21,156 nt of DNA from Kiloniellaceae bacterium (GTDB lineage Bacteria > Pseudomonadota > Alphaproteobacteria > Kiloniellales > Kiloniellaceae): NCBI GenBank assembly GCA_028280915.1, contig JANQKX010000138.1, forward strand, positions 1 to 21,156, written 5' to 3'. Below the pieces are notes generated by a model. It searched no databases. It saw only the letters and a program-made list of their open reading frames with translations, and had not been told where the DNA came from. Both the position numbers and the translations under genes were made by a program. Positions 14,891 through 21,156 of the stretch are shown here, in pieces (within the stretch, counting starts at the first letter, position 1; the number at the start of each line of letters is the position of its first letter).

Positions 14891-14927
14891 ATAAAGGCCG
14901 GCAACGTTCTCCGTCGCCGGCCTTTAT
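14891..14927. terminator. Bidirectional terminator between flgH and dksA
   Basis: A perfect 12-bp stem, ATAAAGGCCGGC (14891-14902) and GCCGGCCTTTAT (14916-14927), encloses a 13-nt loop. It lies between the convergent ends of flgH and dksA, with a CCTTTAT tail in either direction. The short U-run makes its efficiency uncertain. Confidence 0.75.
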
Positions 14928-14975
14928 GAGTTGACACCTCTTCCGCCGCCGCAACGGCAAAACAGGCCCTTGGCT

Positions 14976-15392
14976 TTAGTCGTCCCTGTGGGTCCGTTCC
15001 ATGCGTTCGTGCCGTTCCTGGGATTCGATCGACAAGGTGGCGATGGGCCGGGCCTCAAGGCGGCGCAAGCTGATGGGCTCGCCCGTTTCCTCGCAATAGC
15101 CGTAAGACGCGTCATCGATCCGCCGCAGGGCCGCATCGATTTTCGCGATCAGTTTGCGCTCCCGGTCCCGGGTCCGGAGCTCGAGAGAGCGGTCCGTCTC
15201 CAGGGAAGCCCGGTCAGCGATATCGGGTTCGTGCAGGGACTCTTCTTGCAGGTGTTGGATGGTTTCTCCAGATTCCCGTCTCAAATCCGCTTTCCATGTG
15301 AGAAGCTTCTGACGGAAGTACTCCCGCATGGTCGGATTCATGAAGGCTTCGTCATCTTGCGGTCTGTAATCTGTTGGGATGGTAACGGTCAT
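14976..15392 (-). CDS. dksA: DksA/TraR-family RNA polymerase-binding protein
   Basis: DksA binds the RNA polymerase secondary channel and, with ppGpp, adjusts promoter output. The 138-residue protein has the coiled-coil region (about 22-95) with the tip motif DIADRA (Asp57, Asp60, Ala62), then the globular end GYCEETGEPISLRRLEARP, here GYCEETGEPI and RRLEARPIATLSIE. The four zinc Cys of E. coli DksA are Cys100, Thr103, Ser121 and Ser124 here, leaving one Cys, as known for the alphaproteobacterial type. It lies opposite the flg operons in a flagellar locus. Its own promoter is proposed at 15430-15457. The ribosome site upstream of the ATG at 15392 is weak. Confidence 0.93.
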   Translation of the reverse strand: MTVTIPTDYRPQDDEAFMNPTMREYFRQKLLTWKADLRRESGETIQHLQEESLHEPDIADRASLETDRSLELRTRDRERKLIAKIDAALRRIDDASYGYCEETGEPISLRRLEARPIATLSIESQERHERMERTHRDD

Positions 15393-15429
15393 TTCTTAAA
15401 CTCGTTGCAAATTCCAAAACGCGCCGCGG

Positions 15430-15457
15430 AGTATATAAAAAAAGTCGATCTCCACAA
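15430..15457 (-). promoter_or_regulatory. Candidate sigma-70-type promoter for dksA
   Basis: On the minus strand TTGTGG (15457-15452) and TATACT (15435-15430) are separated by 16 bp, including a run of seven T. The spacer lies in a 161-bp gap (15393-15553) that is clearly more AT-rich than its surroundings. The predicted start near 15423 gives a leader of about 30 nt. Confidence 0.45.
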
Positions 15458-15553
15458 GTAGTCAAATTCGTTTATCGAACGGCCACAGGAGGCTGAAAAC
15501 AAAGGATAATGTTGAAATAATCGGAAAATTCATAAACATTTTGCTTGAGACCG

Positions 15554-15967
15554 TCACCGCCCCCGCTTCGCCAGTTCCACCTCGACCCGGATTTCGATCT
15601 GGGTAATCAGGGCCTCCAGGTCCGGATCGCCGCTGGGAAAACGGCCGGCGCCCAAATCGTCGCGCAAGCGCAGCAATTGGGGCTCGGACACGGTGCCCAA
15701 AAGCAAGGACCGGTGCAGGTTTTCCAGCCCGTCCAAGAGGTTCTCCGCCCTTTTGATGCCTTTGCGGCGGCCGGTGGTGGCGTCGGGCACCTCTTGCAGG
15801 GAAAGCAAGGCTTCAACCGGGCTGATGGCGCCCCCGGCCACCGGTTCCCCGGTCTGGGGCTGTTCGCTCAAGCTATCGGCAAAACGGCTCGCGGCCGCGG
15901 CACCGCTTCGTTGGGTTCTTTTGAGCGCCGTGCTGTTTTGCGGAGTCCGTAATCCATCGACTTTCAT
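15554..15967 (-). CDS. fliX: Flagellar assembly regulator FliX
   Basis: In Caulobacter FliX links early basal-body assembly to FlbD, the sigma-54 activator of later flagellar genes. The 137-residue protein begins MKVDG, has a disordered N-terminal third (about 5-50), then the conserved core SPVEALLSLQEVPDA, GRRKGIKRAENLLDGLENL, and the C-terminal end ITQIEIRVEVELAKRGR. Length and layout fit the family (about 140). The start at 15967 was chosen because the frame upstream to 16210 has no FliX-like content and overlaps the flgI promoter. It is divergent from flgI. Its presence supports an FlbD-type circuit acting on the nearby ftr-like sites. I found no clear promoter for it. Confidence 0.9.
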   Translation of the reverse strand: MKVDGLRTPQNSTALKRTQRSGAAAASRFADSLSEQPQTGEPVAGGAISPVEALLSLQEVPDATTGRRKGIKRAENLLDGLENLHRSLLLGTVSEPQLLRLRDDLGAGRFPSGDPDLEALITQIEIRVEVELAKRGR

Positions 15968-16075
15968 GATCAAGCCCAGTTCCTCAACGGCCGGCTCCTC
16001 AGCGGCCCAACTCCTCAACAAAAAGTCAAACTGGACCGGCGGGGTTAATTTGACGTTAAGCACCTCATTTATGCC

Positions 16076-16088
16076 GGCAAATTTTGCC
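16076..16088. promoter_or_regulatory. ftr-like (FlbD-type) enhancer palindrome near flgI
   Basis: GGCAAATTTTGCC, a perfect inverted repeat around one base, is the exact reverse complement of the element at 11220-11232; the match extends one more base to CGGCAAATTTTGCC. It lies about 105 bp upstream of the flgI sigma-54 -24 box, a normal enhancer distance. Confidence 0.65.
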
Positions 16089-16193
16089 TGTCCTGGGCAA
16101 GAAGTGATCCGTCGGGCAACGCGCACCCATCGTCCGGCCTGCCAACCTTTCCAAAAACCCCTTCTTTTCAGAGCCTTACACAAAGTCACGGCT

Positions 16194-16210
16194 TGGCACG
16201 GCTTTCGCAT
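16194..16210 (+). promoter_or_regulatory. Sigma-54 promoter of flgI-flgJ-flgN-flgK-flgL
   Basis: TGGCACGGCTTTCGCAT has a perfect -24 box and a -12 box with one mismatch to TTGCAT; GG and GC spacing is exact. The predicted start near 16220 leaves about 44 nt before the flgI ATG and rules out the in-frame ATG at 16219 as the start codon. Confidence 0.8.
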
Positions 16211-16263
16211 TCCATGGGGTGCACGTCTGTCAGTTTGCTGTCCCGGACCAAAAAAGGCCTTTT

Positions 16264-17415
16264 ATGTTTGCTTTCCGCTCCCTTTCCTTTTCCCGCTCTA
16301 CCCGCCATGTGGCCCAGCTCGGGCTCGCCCTTACCCTCGCCTTGAGCTTCTTCGCGCCGGCGGCGCTGGGGCAAACCCGGATCAAGGACGTGGTCGAGTT
16401 CGAAGGCGTGCGCGACAACCAGCTGGTGGGCTACGGCCTGGTGGTGGGCTTGAACGGCACCGGCGACGATTTGAATTCAGCCGTTTTCACCCGGCAAAGC
16501 CTGATCGGCATGCTGCAACGCCTGGGCATCAACGCCCGCGAGGCGGATCTGGATACGGACAACGTGGCCGCCGTCATGGTCACCGCCGACCTGCCGCCTT
16601 TTGCCCGCCAGGGCTCGCGCATCGATGTGAACATCTCGGCTTTGGGTGACGCGGAAAGCCTGCTGGGCGGAACCCTGCTGGTCACGCCGCTCTTGGCGGC
16701 CGACGGGGAAGTCTACGCGGTAGCGCAAGGCCCCATCGCGGTCGGCGGCTTCAGCGCCCAAGGCAATGCGGAAACCATCACCAAGGGGGTGCCCACCGCC
16801 GGGCGCATCGCCAATGGGGCCATCGTGGAGCGGGAGCTGGACTTCGTCCTGGACCATCTGAACCGGGTGAAGATCTCCCTGCGCAACCCGGACTTCACCA
16901 CGGCCCGGCGCATCGCCGCGGCCATTAACCAGTTCGTCGGACCGGAAACGGCCCGCTCCCTGGATTCGGGCACGGTTCAACTGGCCGTACCGGCCAAGTA
17001 TCAGGGCAACACGGTAGCCCTCCTGACGGATATTGAGCAGCTCCCGGTTAAGGTGGACCAGATCGCCCGCGTGGTGGTGGACGAACGCTCCGGCGTTATC
17101 GTCATGGGCGAGAAGGTGCGCATCAGCACGGTGGCCATCGCCCAGGGCAACCTGACCATCCGTATCACCGAGACGCCCCAGGTCAGCCAGCCCACGGCCT
17201 TTTCCAACACCGGCCAGACAGAGGTGGTCGACCGCACGGATATCGACGTGAACGAGGACGCCGACAACCGTCTGGCCATCGTCTCCTCGGGCATCAGCCT
17301 GCAGGAGCTGGTCAACGGCTTGAACGCCCTGGGCGTGGGCCCGCGGGACATGATTACCATCCTGCAGACCATCAAGGCCGCCGGCGCCCTGCAAGCCGAC
17401 ATCGAGGTGCTGTAA
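16264..17415 (+). CDS. flgI: Flagellar P-ring protein FlgI
   Basis: FlgI forms the periplasmic P ring around the rod. The 383-residue precursor has a Sec signal peptide (hydrophobic LGLALTLALSFFAPAALG, cleavage near residue 36) followed by the conserved RIKDVVEFEGVRDNQLVGYG, here RIKDVVEFEGVRDN, GLVVGLNGTGD, NVAAVMVTADLPPFARQGSR, and the C-terminal LQELVNGLNALGVGPRDMI and IKAAGALQADIEVL. Length fits the family. The ATG at 16264 lies downstream of the predicted sigma-54 start, with AAGG about 7 bp before. Its stop overlaps the flgJ start by one base (TAATG). Confidence 0.97.
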   Translation: MFAFRSLSFSRSTRHVAQLGLALTLALSFFAPAALGQTRIKDVVEFEGVRDNQLVGYGLVVGLNGTGDDLNSAVFTRQSLIGMLQRLGINAREADLDTDNVAAVMVTADLPPFARQGSRIDVNISALGDAESLLGGTLLVTPLLAADGEVYAVAQGPIAVGGFSAQGNAETITKGVPTAGRIANGAIVERELDFVLDHLNRVKISLRNPDFTTARRIAAAINQFVGPETARSLDSGTVQLAVPAKYQGNTVALLTDIEQLPVKVDQIARVVVDERSGVIVMGEKVRISTVAIAQGNLTIRITETPQVSQPTAFSNTGQTEVVDRTDIDVNEDADNRLAIVSSGISLQELVNGLNALGVGPRDMITILQTIKAAGALQADIEVL

Positions 17416-17729
17416 TGGAATTCGCGGTGCAAACCCCGCGCCTGAGCGCCAACGGTGCCGAGGGCCTTACCGGCTCGAAAAACGGGCAAGGCAAATCCAG
17501 TGTGCGCCAGGCCGCCGAGGAATTCGAAGCGGTGTTCCTGGCCCAGATGATGGCCCCCCTCTTCGAAGGCCTGGACGGCAGCGGCCTCTTCGGCGGCGGC
17601 TCCTCGGAGCAGGTCTATCGCTCCATCATGGTTCAGGAATATGGCAAGGCCATGTCCCGCAGCGGCGGGGTGGGCATCGCCGATGCGGTGCAAAAGGAAA
17701 TTCTCAAGCTCCAGCAGGTGGACTCATAA
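17415..17729 (+). CDS. flgJ: Rod-binding protein FlgJ, N-domain only
   Basis: A 104-residue protein matching the N-terminal rod-capping domain of FlgJ: AAEEFEAVFLAQMMAPLFEGL, here AAEEFEAVFLAQMM, then SSEQVYRSIMVQEYGKAMSRSGGVGIADAV. The C-terminal muramidase domain of enterobacterial FlgJ is absent, as is usual in Alphaproteobacteria, so a separate peptidoglycan hydrolase must open the wall for the rod. The start overlaps the flgI stop by one base and its stop overlaps the flgN-like start likewise (TAATG twice), which implies coupled translation. Confidence 0.92.
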   Translation: MEFAVQTPRLSANGAEGLTGSKNGQGKSSVRQAAEEFEAVFLAQMMAPLFEGLDGSGLFGGGSSEQVYRSIMVQEYGKAMSRSGGVGIADAVQKEILKLQQVDS

Positions 17730-18232
17730 TGCAAAATCACGCCATGGCCGCACAGCACAGCGGCGACACGCCCCACAAGGCCACCCCCATCCAGGCCCAT
17801 GCCATTGAGGCCGACCCCATCGAGGCGGTGATCGCCACCGTGCGGGAGCTGACCGAGATCATGAGCCGGGAGGTGGAACTCCTGCGGGCCATGAAGGTGC
17901 GCGACTTCAGCGAGCTGCAGGACCGCAAGACCGTCCTGGTCGGCACCTATGAGAGCCTGACCAAGGAGCTCGCCGGCCGGCCGGAGTTCTTTGCGTCCAT
18001 CGACCCGCGGCTCAAAGCCGAACTGCGCGACATCACCGAGCGCATGCACGGCGTGATGGACACCAACGCCGCCGCCATCCGAGCGGCCCAGGCGGTCAAT
18101 CAGAAGATCGCCAATGCCATCGTGGACGCGGTGCAAAGCCAGAGCGTGACCCAGGGCTATTCCAGCGGCGGCGCCGTGACGGCCCAGCGCGCGGGACCGC
18201 CCGTATCCGTGCAAGTGGACCGCGTGTCCTAA
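17729..18232 (+). CDS. flgN: FlgN-like export chaperone
   Basis: A 167-residue, mostly helical protein. Residues 31-145 have the FlgN-type pattern (IEAVIATVRELTEIMSREVELLRAMKVRDFSELQ, here ATVRELTEIMSREVELL and FSELQDRKTVLVGTYESL, then a long second helix to AIVDAVQ). FlgN is a cytoplasmic chaperone for the hook-filament junction proteins FlgK and FlgL, the next two genes, which fits the order. The N-terminal 30 residues are low-complexity with a five-residue repeat, and the C-terminal 20 are disordered. It starts on the last base of the flgJ stop. Sequence similarity in this family is low, so the assignment rests partly on position. Confidence 0.78.
   Translation: MQNHAMAAQHSGDTPHKATPIQAHAIEADPIEAVIATVRELTEIMSREVELLRAMKVRDFSELQDRKTVLVGTYESLTKELAGRPEFFASIDPRLKAELRDITERMHGVMDTNAAAIRAAQAVNQKIANAIVDAVQSQSVTQGYSSGGAVTAQRAGPPVSVQVDRVS
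17786..17830 (+). repeat. Three decayed 15-bp tandem repeats in the flgN-like gene
   Basis: CCCATCCAGGCCCAT (17786-17800), GCCATTGAGGCCGAC (17801-17815) and CCCATCGAGGCGGTG (17816-17830) encode PIQAH, AIEAD and PIEAV. The units are in frame and share a five-codon period. Confidence 0.7.
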
Positions 18233-18268
18233 CCGACCTTATCCGAGACCTCATTCGGCAGAACGATC

Positions 18269-20149
18269 ATGTCCCTTGCGATTACACTCAACAACGCGCT
18301 CAGCGCCCTGCAGACCAATCAAAGCGCCCTGCAGGTCATTTCCAACAACATCGCCAACGTCAACACGGCCGAATACAGCCGCAAGGTCTACGAGCAGCAA
18401 ACCCGGGTCGTGGGCGGCCAGGGATCCGGCGTGGAAACCGCGCGGGTCATCCGCCAAGTGGAGACTCATCTGGTCACGGATCTGGTAAAGCAAACCTCCG
18501 ATACGGCCAAGGCCCAGGTGCTGTCCGACTATCAGGCTCGGATTCAAGAAACCTACGGCTCGGTCGCCAACAACAACTCACTCAGCACCTCGATCACCAA
18601 CCTGGCCACCGCCATTGAAAACGCGGCCAACACGCCGGAGATCACCGCCACTCTGTCCACCGCGGTGAGCGAAGCCGTGGCCCTGGCCAACCACATCAAC
18701 AGCACGGCCGACGAAGTCCAGGCCCTGCGCTCCCAAGCCGACACGGAAATCGAGGCCGCGGTGGATCTGGTCAACACCCACTTGACGGCCATCGCCGAAC
18801 TGAACGAGGCCATTTCCCGCAACCTGTCCCAGGACATCCCCATCGGCGACCTGGAAGATCAGCGCGATACCTCTCTGAAGATCATCGCCGAGAACCTGGG
18901 CGTGACCAGCTTCGTCAACAGCGAGAACCACTTGACCGTGGTGACCAAGGGCGGCCGTTCACTGATCAGCGGCGCCACCGCCGCCACGGTTTCCTACACC
19001 CCCACAACGGCCATCACCGCCGGACAGACCTACCCCACGGCGATCAGCGGTATCTACGTCAACGATGACGGCAGCGGGCTGGCGGCCAACGACATCACCG
19101 CCTCCATCAACACCGGCAAGATCGCCGGCCTGGTGGAGATGCGCGACGAAACCCTGCCCGCCATGACCGGCCAACTGGATCAGCTGGCCGCGGCCATCCG
19201 GGACCAGCTCAATCAGGTCCACAACCGCGGCGCCAACACCCTCTCTGGCAGCGGCACCGCCGCCGGGGATCCGGCGACCCTCTACGGGACGCGGGAAATC
19301 ACCGCGCCCGGCGACACCCTGACGCTCAGCGATGATGTCACCTTGCAAATCCTCGATTCCGACGGGGCGCCGGCGACCACCGAATTGACCATCTCGGCCG
19401 GGACCACCAGCCCCGACGACATCCTGACGGTGATCGCCAACTATCTGAATTCCGGCATCGATTTCGGCGAGGCCGCCTGGGTCGATGACCGCATGGAAAT
19501 CAAGCTGGAAAACGGCTACAGCCTGGCCATATTGGATAACGGCCCGGAAGCGGACAAAGGGGATGCGACCATCACCATTGACGCGGACGGCGACAGCACC
19601 GCCGAGGAATACAAGGGCTTTTCCCACTTTTTCGGGCTGAACGACCTTTTCCAGACGCCCAATCAGTCGGGCACCGGCATGGCGACCGCCAATCAGGGCG
19701 AACAGACCGGCATTTCCAGCACCATTGAGGTGCGCGCGGACATCGCCGCCAATCCGGAATACCTCTCCCGCGGCGCCCTCAACGGCACCTCCCCCGACTA
19801 CTACGTGGGTAACGGCGACGGCCGGATCGCCCAGGACCTGGCCGCGGCCTTCGCGGAAAACATCAATTTTGACGCGGTGGCCAACGGCCCGGCCAATGCC
19901 ACCACCACCCTTTCGGGCTACGCCACGACCATGCTGTCGTTCAGCGCCGCCAACGCGGCCAGCGCGCAAAACACCCTGGAGTTCGAATCCTTCACCTACC
20001 AGTCCCTGGAGACCAAGGTGCTGTCCTACTCCGGCGTCAATCTGGACGAAGAGCTGGCCAACATGGTGATTTTCCAAAATGCCTACAACGCCTCGGCGCG
20101 GGTGATCCAGACCGCCAACGAGCTGTTCGATCAGCTTCTCAATTTATAG
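18269..20149 (+). CDS. flgK: Hook-filament junction protein FlgK (HAP1)
   Basis: FlgK forms the first layer between hook and filament. The 626-residue protein has the export and polymerisation N-terminus (LNNALSALQTNQSALQVIS, NNIANVNTAEYSRKVYEQQT), a long coiled-coil segment (about 60-190), a variable central region (about 210-520), and the conserved C-terminus GVNLDEELANMVIFQNAYNA and ARVIQTANELFDQLLNL. Length is within the family range (about 550-650). It follows the flgN-like gene by 36 bp without a strong ribosome site, so efficient expression may need translational coupling or an A/U-rich initiation region. It is followed by flgL 50 bp later. Confidence 0.96.
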   Translation: MSLAITLNNALSALQTNQSALQVISNNIANVNTAEYSRKVYEQQTRVVGGQGSGVETARVIRQVETHLVTDLVKQTSDTAKAQVLSDYQARIQETYGSVANNNSLSTSITNLATAIENAANTPEITATLSTAVSEAVALANHINSTADEVQALRSQADTEIEAAVDLVNTHLTAIAELNEAISRNLSQDIPIGDLEDQRDTSLKIIAENLGVTSFVNSENHLTVVTKGGRSLISGATAATVSYTPTTAITAGQTYPTAISGIYVNDDGSGLAANDITASINTGKIAGLVEMRDETLPAMTGQLDQLAAAIRDQLNQVHNRGANTLSGSGTAAGDPATLYGTREITAPGDTLTLSDDVTLQILDSDGAPATTELTISAGTTSPDDILTVIANYLNSGIDFGEAAWVDDRMEIKLENGYSLAILDNGPEADKGDATITIDADGDSTAEEYKGFSHFFGLNDLFQTPNQSGTGMATANQGEQTGISSTIEVRADIAANPEYLSRGALNGTSPDYYVGNGDGRIAQDLAAAFAENINFDAVANGPANATTTLSGYATTMLSFSAANAASAQNTLEFESFTYQSLETKVLSYSGVNLDEELANMVIFQNAYNASARVIQTANELFDQLLNL

Positions 20150-20199
20150 GAGACACCGGCCCGTGCGTTTAGCGATTCCAGAAGCAGGAAATTGAAACA

Positions 20200-21120
20200 A
20201 TGATCCGTGTTTCAAACATCGCCCAGTTCGAGATCATGACGTCCAACATCTTCAAGACCCAGTCGGATGTTGCGGCAACTCAGGTACAGATGGCCAGCGG
20301 CAAAAAGTCCCAATCCTACGCACCGCTCGCAACCGATGCCAACCAGCTGGTAAGCATGGAGCGCTCCATTTCCCGGTCGGAGCAGTTCAAAACCAACATC
20401 GATTCCGCGCTCGGCCGCCTCAATCTCATGGAATCGGCCTTGGGCACCATGGTCGACCGTTCCACCGACGTGCTGGCCACCATTGCCCAGGGCCTTTCCG
20501 GCGCTAACATGGACGATCTGCCTCTGGAGCAATTCGCCGAGACCTACCTGTCCGAAATCGAGGCCGAGCTGAACAAGCAAAACGGCGGGTTTTACATCTT
20601 CGGCGGCACCAAGACCGATATTCCGCCGGTGGATTTGGCCGACGCGGACTATGATCCCCAGGCCGGACTGCCGGGCAGTTTTAGCGCCGATGACAGCTAT
20701 TACCAGGGCGACGAACATCTGTTTTCCGTCCGCGCCGATGACAGTTTGGAAACCATTTACGGCGTCACCGCCGATGATCCCACCTTTGAAAAGCTGCTGC
20801 GCGGCCTGTCCTACATGAGCTACGCCGGCGCCAACAGCGACAAGGACGTGCTGCAGCAAGCCTACGATCTCATCAACGATGCGGTGGACGGCCTGAGCGA
20901 CCTGCGCGGTGAAGTGGGTGCCAATACCAAGGTATTAGAACAGCAGAAGGTCAGCCATCAGGGCTTTCAATTGTTCGCCGAAAACCTGGTGTCCAATATT
21001 GAGGACGTGGATATCGCCGCCGCCAGCACCCAGCTGGCTTTCGACGAGCTGCAGCTGCAAGGCGCCTACTCGGCCCTGTCGCGCATGCGCTCCATGAGCC
21101 TGCTGCAATATTTGAACTAA
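20200..21120 (+). CDS. flgL: Hook-filament junction protein FlgL (HAP3)
   Basis: FlgL forms the second junction layer, on which flagellin assembles. The 306-residue protein has the flagellin-type N-terminus (FKTQSDVAATQVQMASGKK, ERSISRSEQFKTNIDSALGRL) and a C-terminus of the flagellin fold (IEDVDIAAASTQLAFDELQL, GAYSALSRMRSMSLLQYLN), with the GGFYIFGGTKTDIPPVDL stretch typical of FlgL between them. It is too short and too central-domain-specific for a main flagellin, and the position after flgK settles the identity. AGGAA lies about 10 bp before the ATG. Confidence 0.93.
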   Translation: MIRVSNIAQFEIMTSNIFKTQSDVAATQVQMASGKKSQSYAPLATDANQLVSMERSISRSEQFKTNIDSALGRLNLMESALGTMVDRSTDVLATIAQGLSGANMDDLPLEQFAETYLSEIEAELNKQNGGFYIFGGTKTDIPPVDLADADYDPQAGLPGSFSADDSYYQGDEHLFSVRADDSLETIYGVTADDPTFEKLLRGLSYMSYAGANSDKDVLQQAYDLINDAVDGLSDLRGEVGANTKVLEQQKVSHQGFQLFAENLVSNIEDVDIAAASTQLAFDELQLQGAYSALSRMRSMSLLQYLN

Positions 21121-21137
21121 TACCAAGGATCATGGTC

Positions 21138-21156
21138 ATGGCGCCTTGGGGCTCAG
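21138..21156 (+). CDS. Possible start of the next gene (cut by window)
   Basis: ATG at 21138 is preceded at 8 bp by AAGGA (21125-21129) and opens a frame MAPWGS that runs to the window edge. Only six codons are visible, so nothing can be said of its product. An in-frame ATG at 21132 lies too close to the ribosome site. It would follow flgL by 17 bp. Confidence 0.3.

Larger units (their letters stand above)
15968..16263. promoter_or_regulatory. Divergent fliX / flgI control region
   Basis: A 296-bp gene-free region. It contains the ftr-like palindrome (16076-16088), a looser GGCA half-site at 16096-16099, and the sigma-54 promoter of flgI. Nothing convincing was seen for fliX on the minus strand. 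Confidence 0.65.

Noticed and set aside
15481..15545. AATGTT / AACATT arms downstream of fliX as a terminator
   Set aside because: Six weak A/T-rich pairs about 20 nt apart are unlikely to form a functional intrinsic terminator.
15968..16210. In-frame 81-residue extension of FliX
   Set aside because: It overlaps the flgI sigma-54 promoter and the palindrome and has no family similarity; FliX of usual length begins at 15967.
18959..20077. 372-codon minus-strand frame inside flgK
   Set aside because: Glycine/valine/arginine-rich shadow of flgK without ribosome site or domain content.
21123..21149. CCAAGG / CCTTGG inverted repeat after flgL as a terminator
   Set aside because: Six-base arms around a 15-nt loop, no T tract, and it spans the likely ribosome site and start of the next gene.

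Overview
This window is almost entirely a flagellar and chemotaxis locus from a GC-rich alphaproteobacterium, most likely a member of the Rhodospirillales or a close relative. The placement rests on four things: fliX, a flagellar assembly regulator known from Alphaproteobacteria; a DksA homologue with the Cys-poor zinc-finger region typical of that class; the gene order fliL-fliM-DUF6468-motE-like with cheY and cheZ; and sigma-54 promoters paired with palindromes resembling the Caulobacter ftr (FlbD) enhancers. The species cannot be named from the sequence alone.

Layout from left to right. Positions 1-722 (+) hold the 3' most of fliP, an export-gate gene whose operon lies off the left edge. 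Positions 651-1782 (-) hold a two-gene non-flagellar module: an ArsR-type metalloregulator and an AqpS-like aquaporin whose 3' end overlaps fliP by 72 bp on the opposite strand. Positions 1942-11117 (-) hold a long tightly packed operon, read right to left: fliL, fliM, a DUF6468 protein, a MotE/MgtE-N-like protein, cheY, cheZ, a MotB-like protein lacking the channel Asp, a MotB-like protein that keeps it, and a 1060-residue periplasmic AMIN-like/TPR protein. A hairpin terminator closes it before arsR. Positions 11118-11404 are a divergent control region with two candidate sigma-54 promoters and a ftr-like palindrome. Positions 11405-14870 (+) are flgF-flgG-flgA-flgH (rod and ring genes), ending in a bidirectional hairpin. 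Positions 14976-15967 (-) are dksA and fliX. Positions 15968-16263 are a second control region with the reverse complement of the same 13-bp palindrome and another sigma-54 promoter. Positions 16264-21120 (+) are flgI, flgJ (rod-binding domain only), flgN-like, flgK and flgL. A possible next gene begins at the right edge.

Together the genes build the export gate (FliP), switch (FliM), rod (FlgF, FlgG), P and L rings (FlgI, FlgH, with FlgA as P-ring chaperone) and hook-filament junction (FlgK, FlgL, with FlgN as likely chaperone). They couple the switch to chemotaxis (CheY, CheZ) and probably arrange stators (FliL, MotB-like proteins, MotE-like and TPR proteins). FliX and the inferred FlbD/sigma-54 sites suggest the usual alphaproteobacterial checkpoint on middle and late genes.

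The least ordinary parts are: the set of envelope proteins downstream of cheZ, which in architecture resembles a stator-scaffold module; the repeated appearance of short in-frame tandem repeats, mostly of 15 bp, in linkers and N-termini of at least four genes; the shared palindrome at two flagellar promoters; and the arsR-aquaporin insertion. No gene-free stretch exceeds 300 bp, and no tRNA, rRNA, CRISPR array or insertion sequence was seen.
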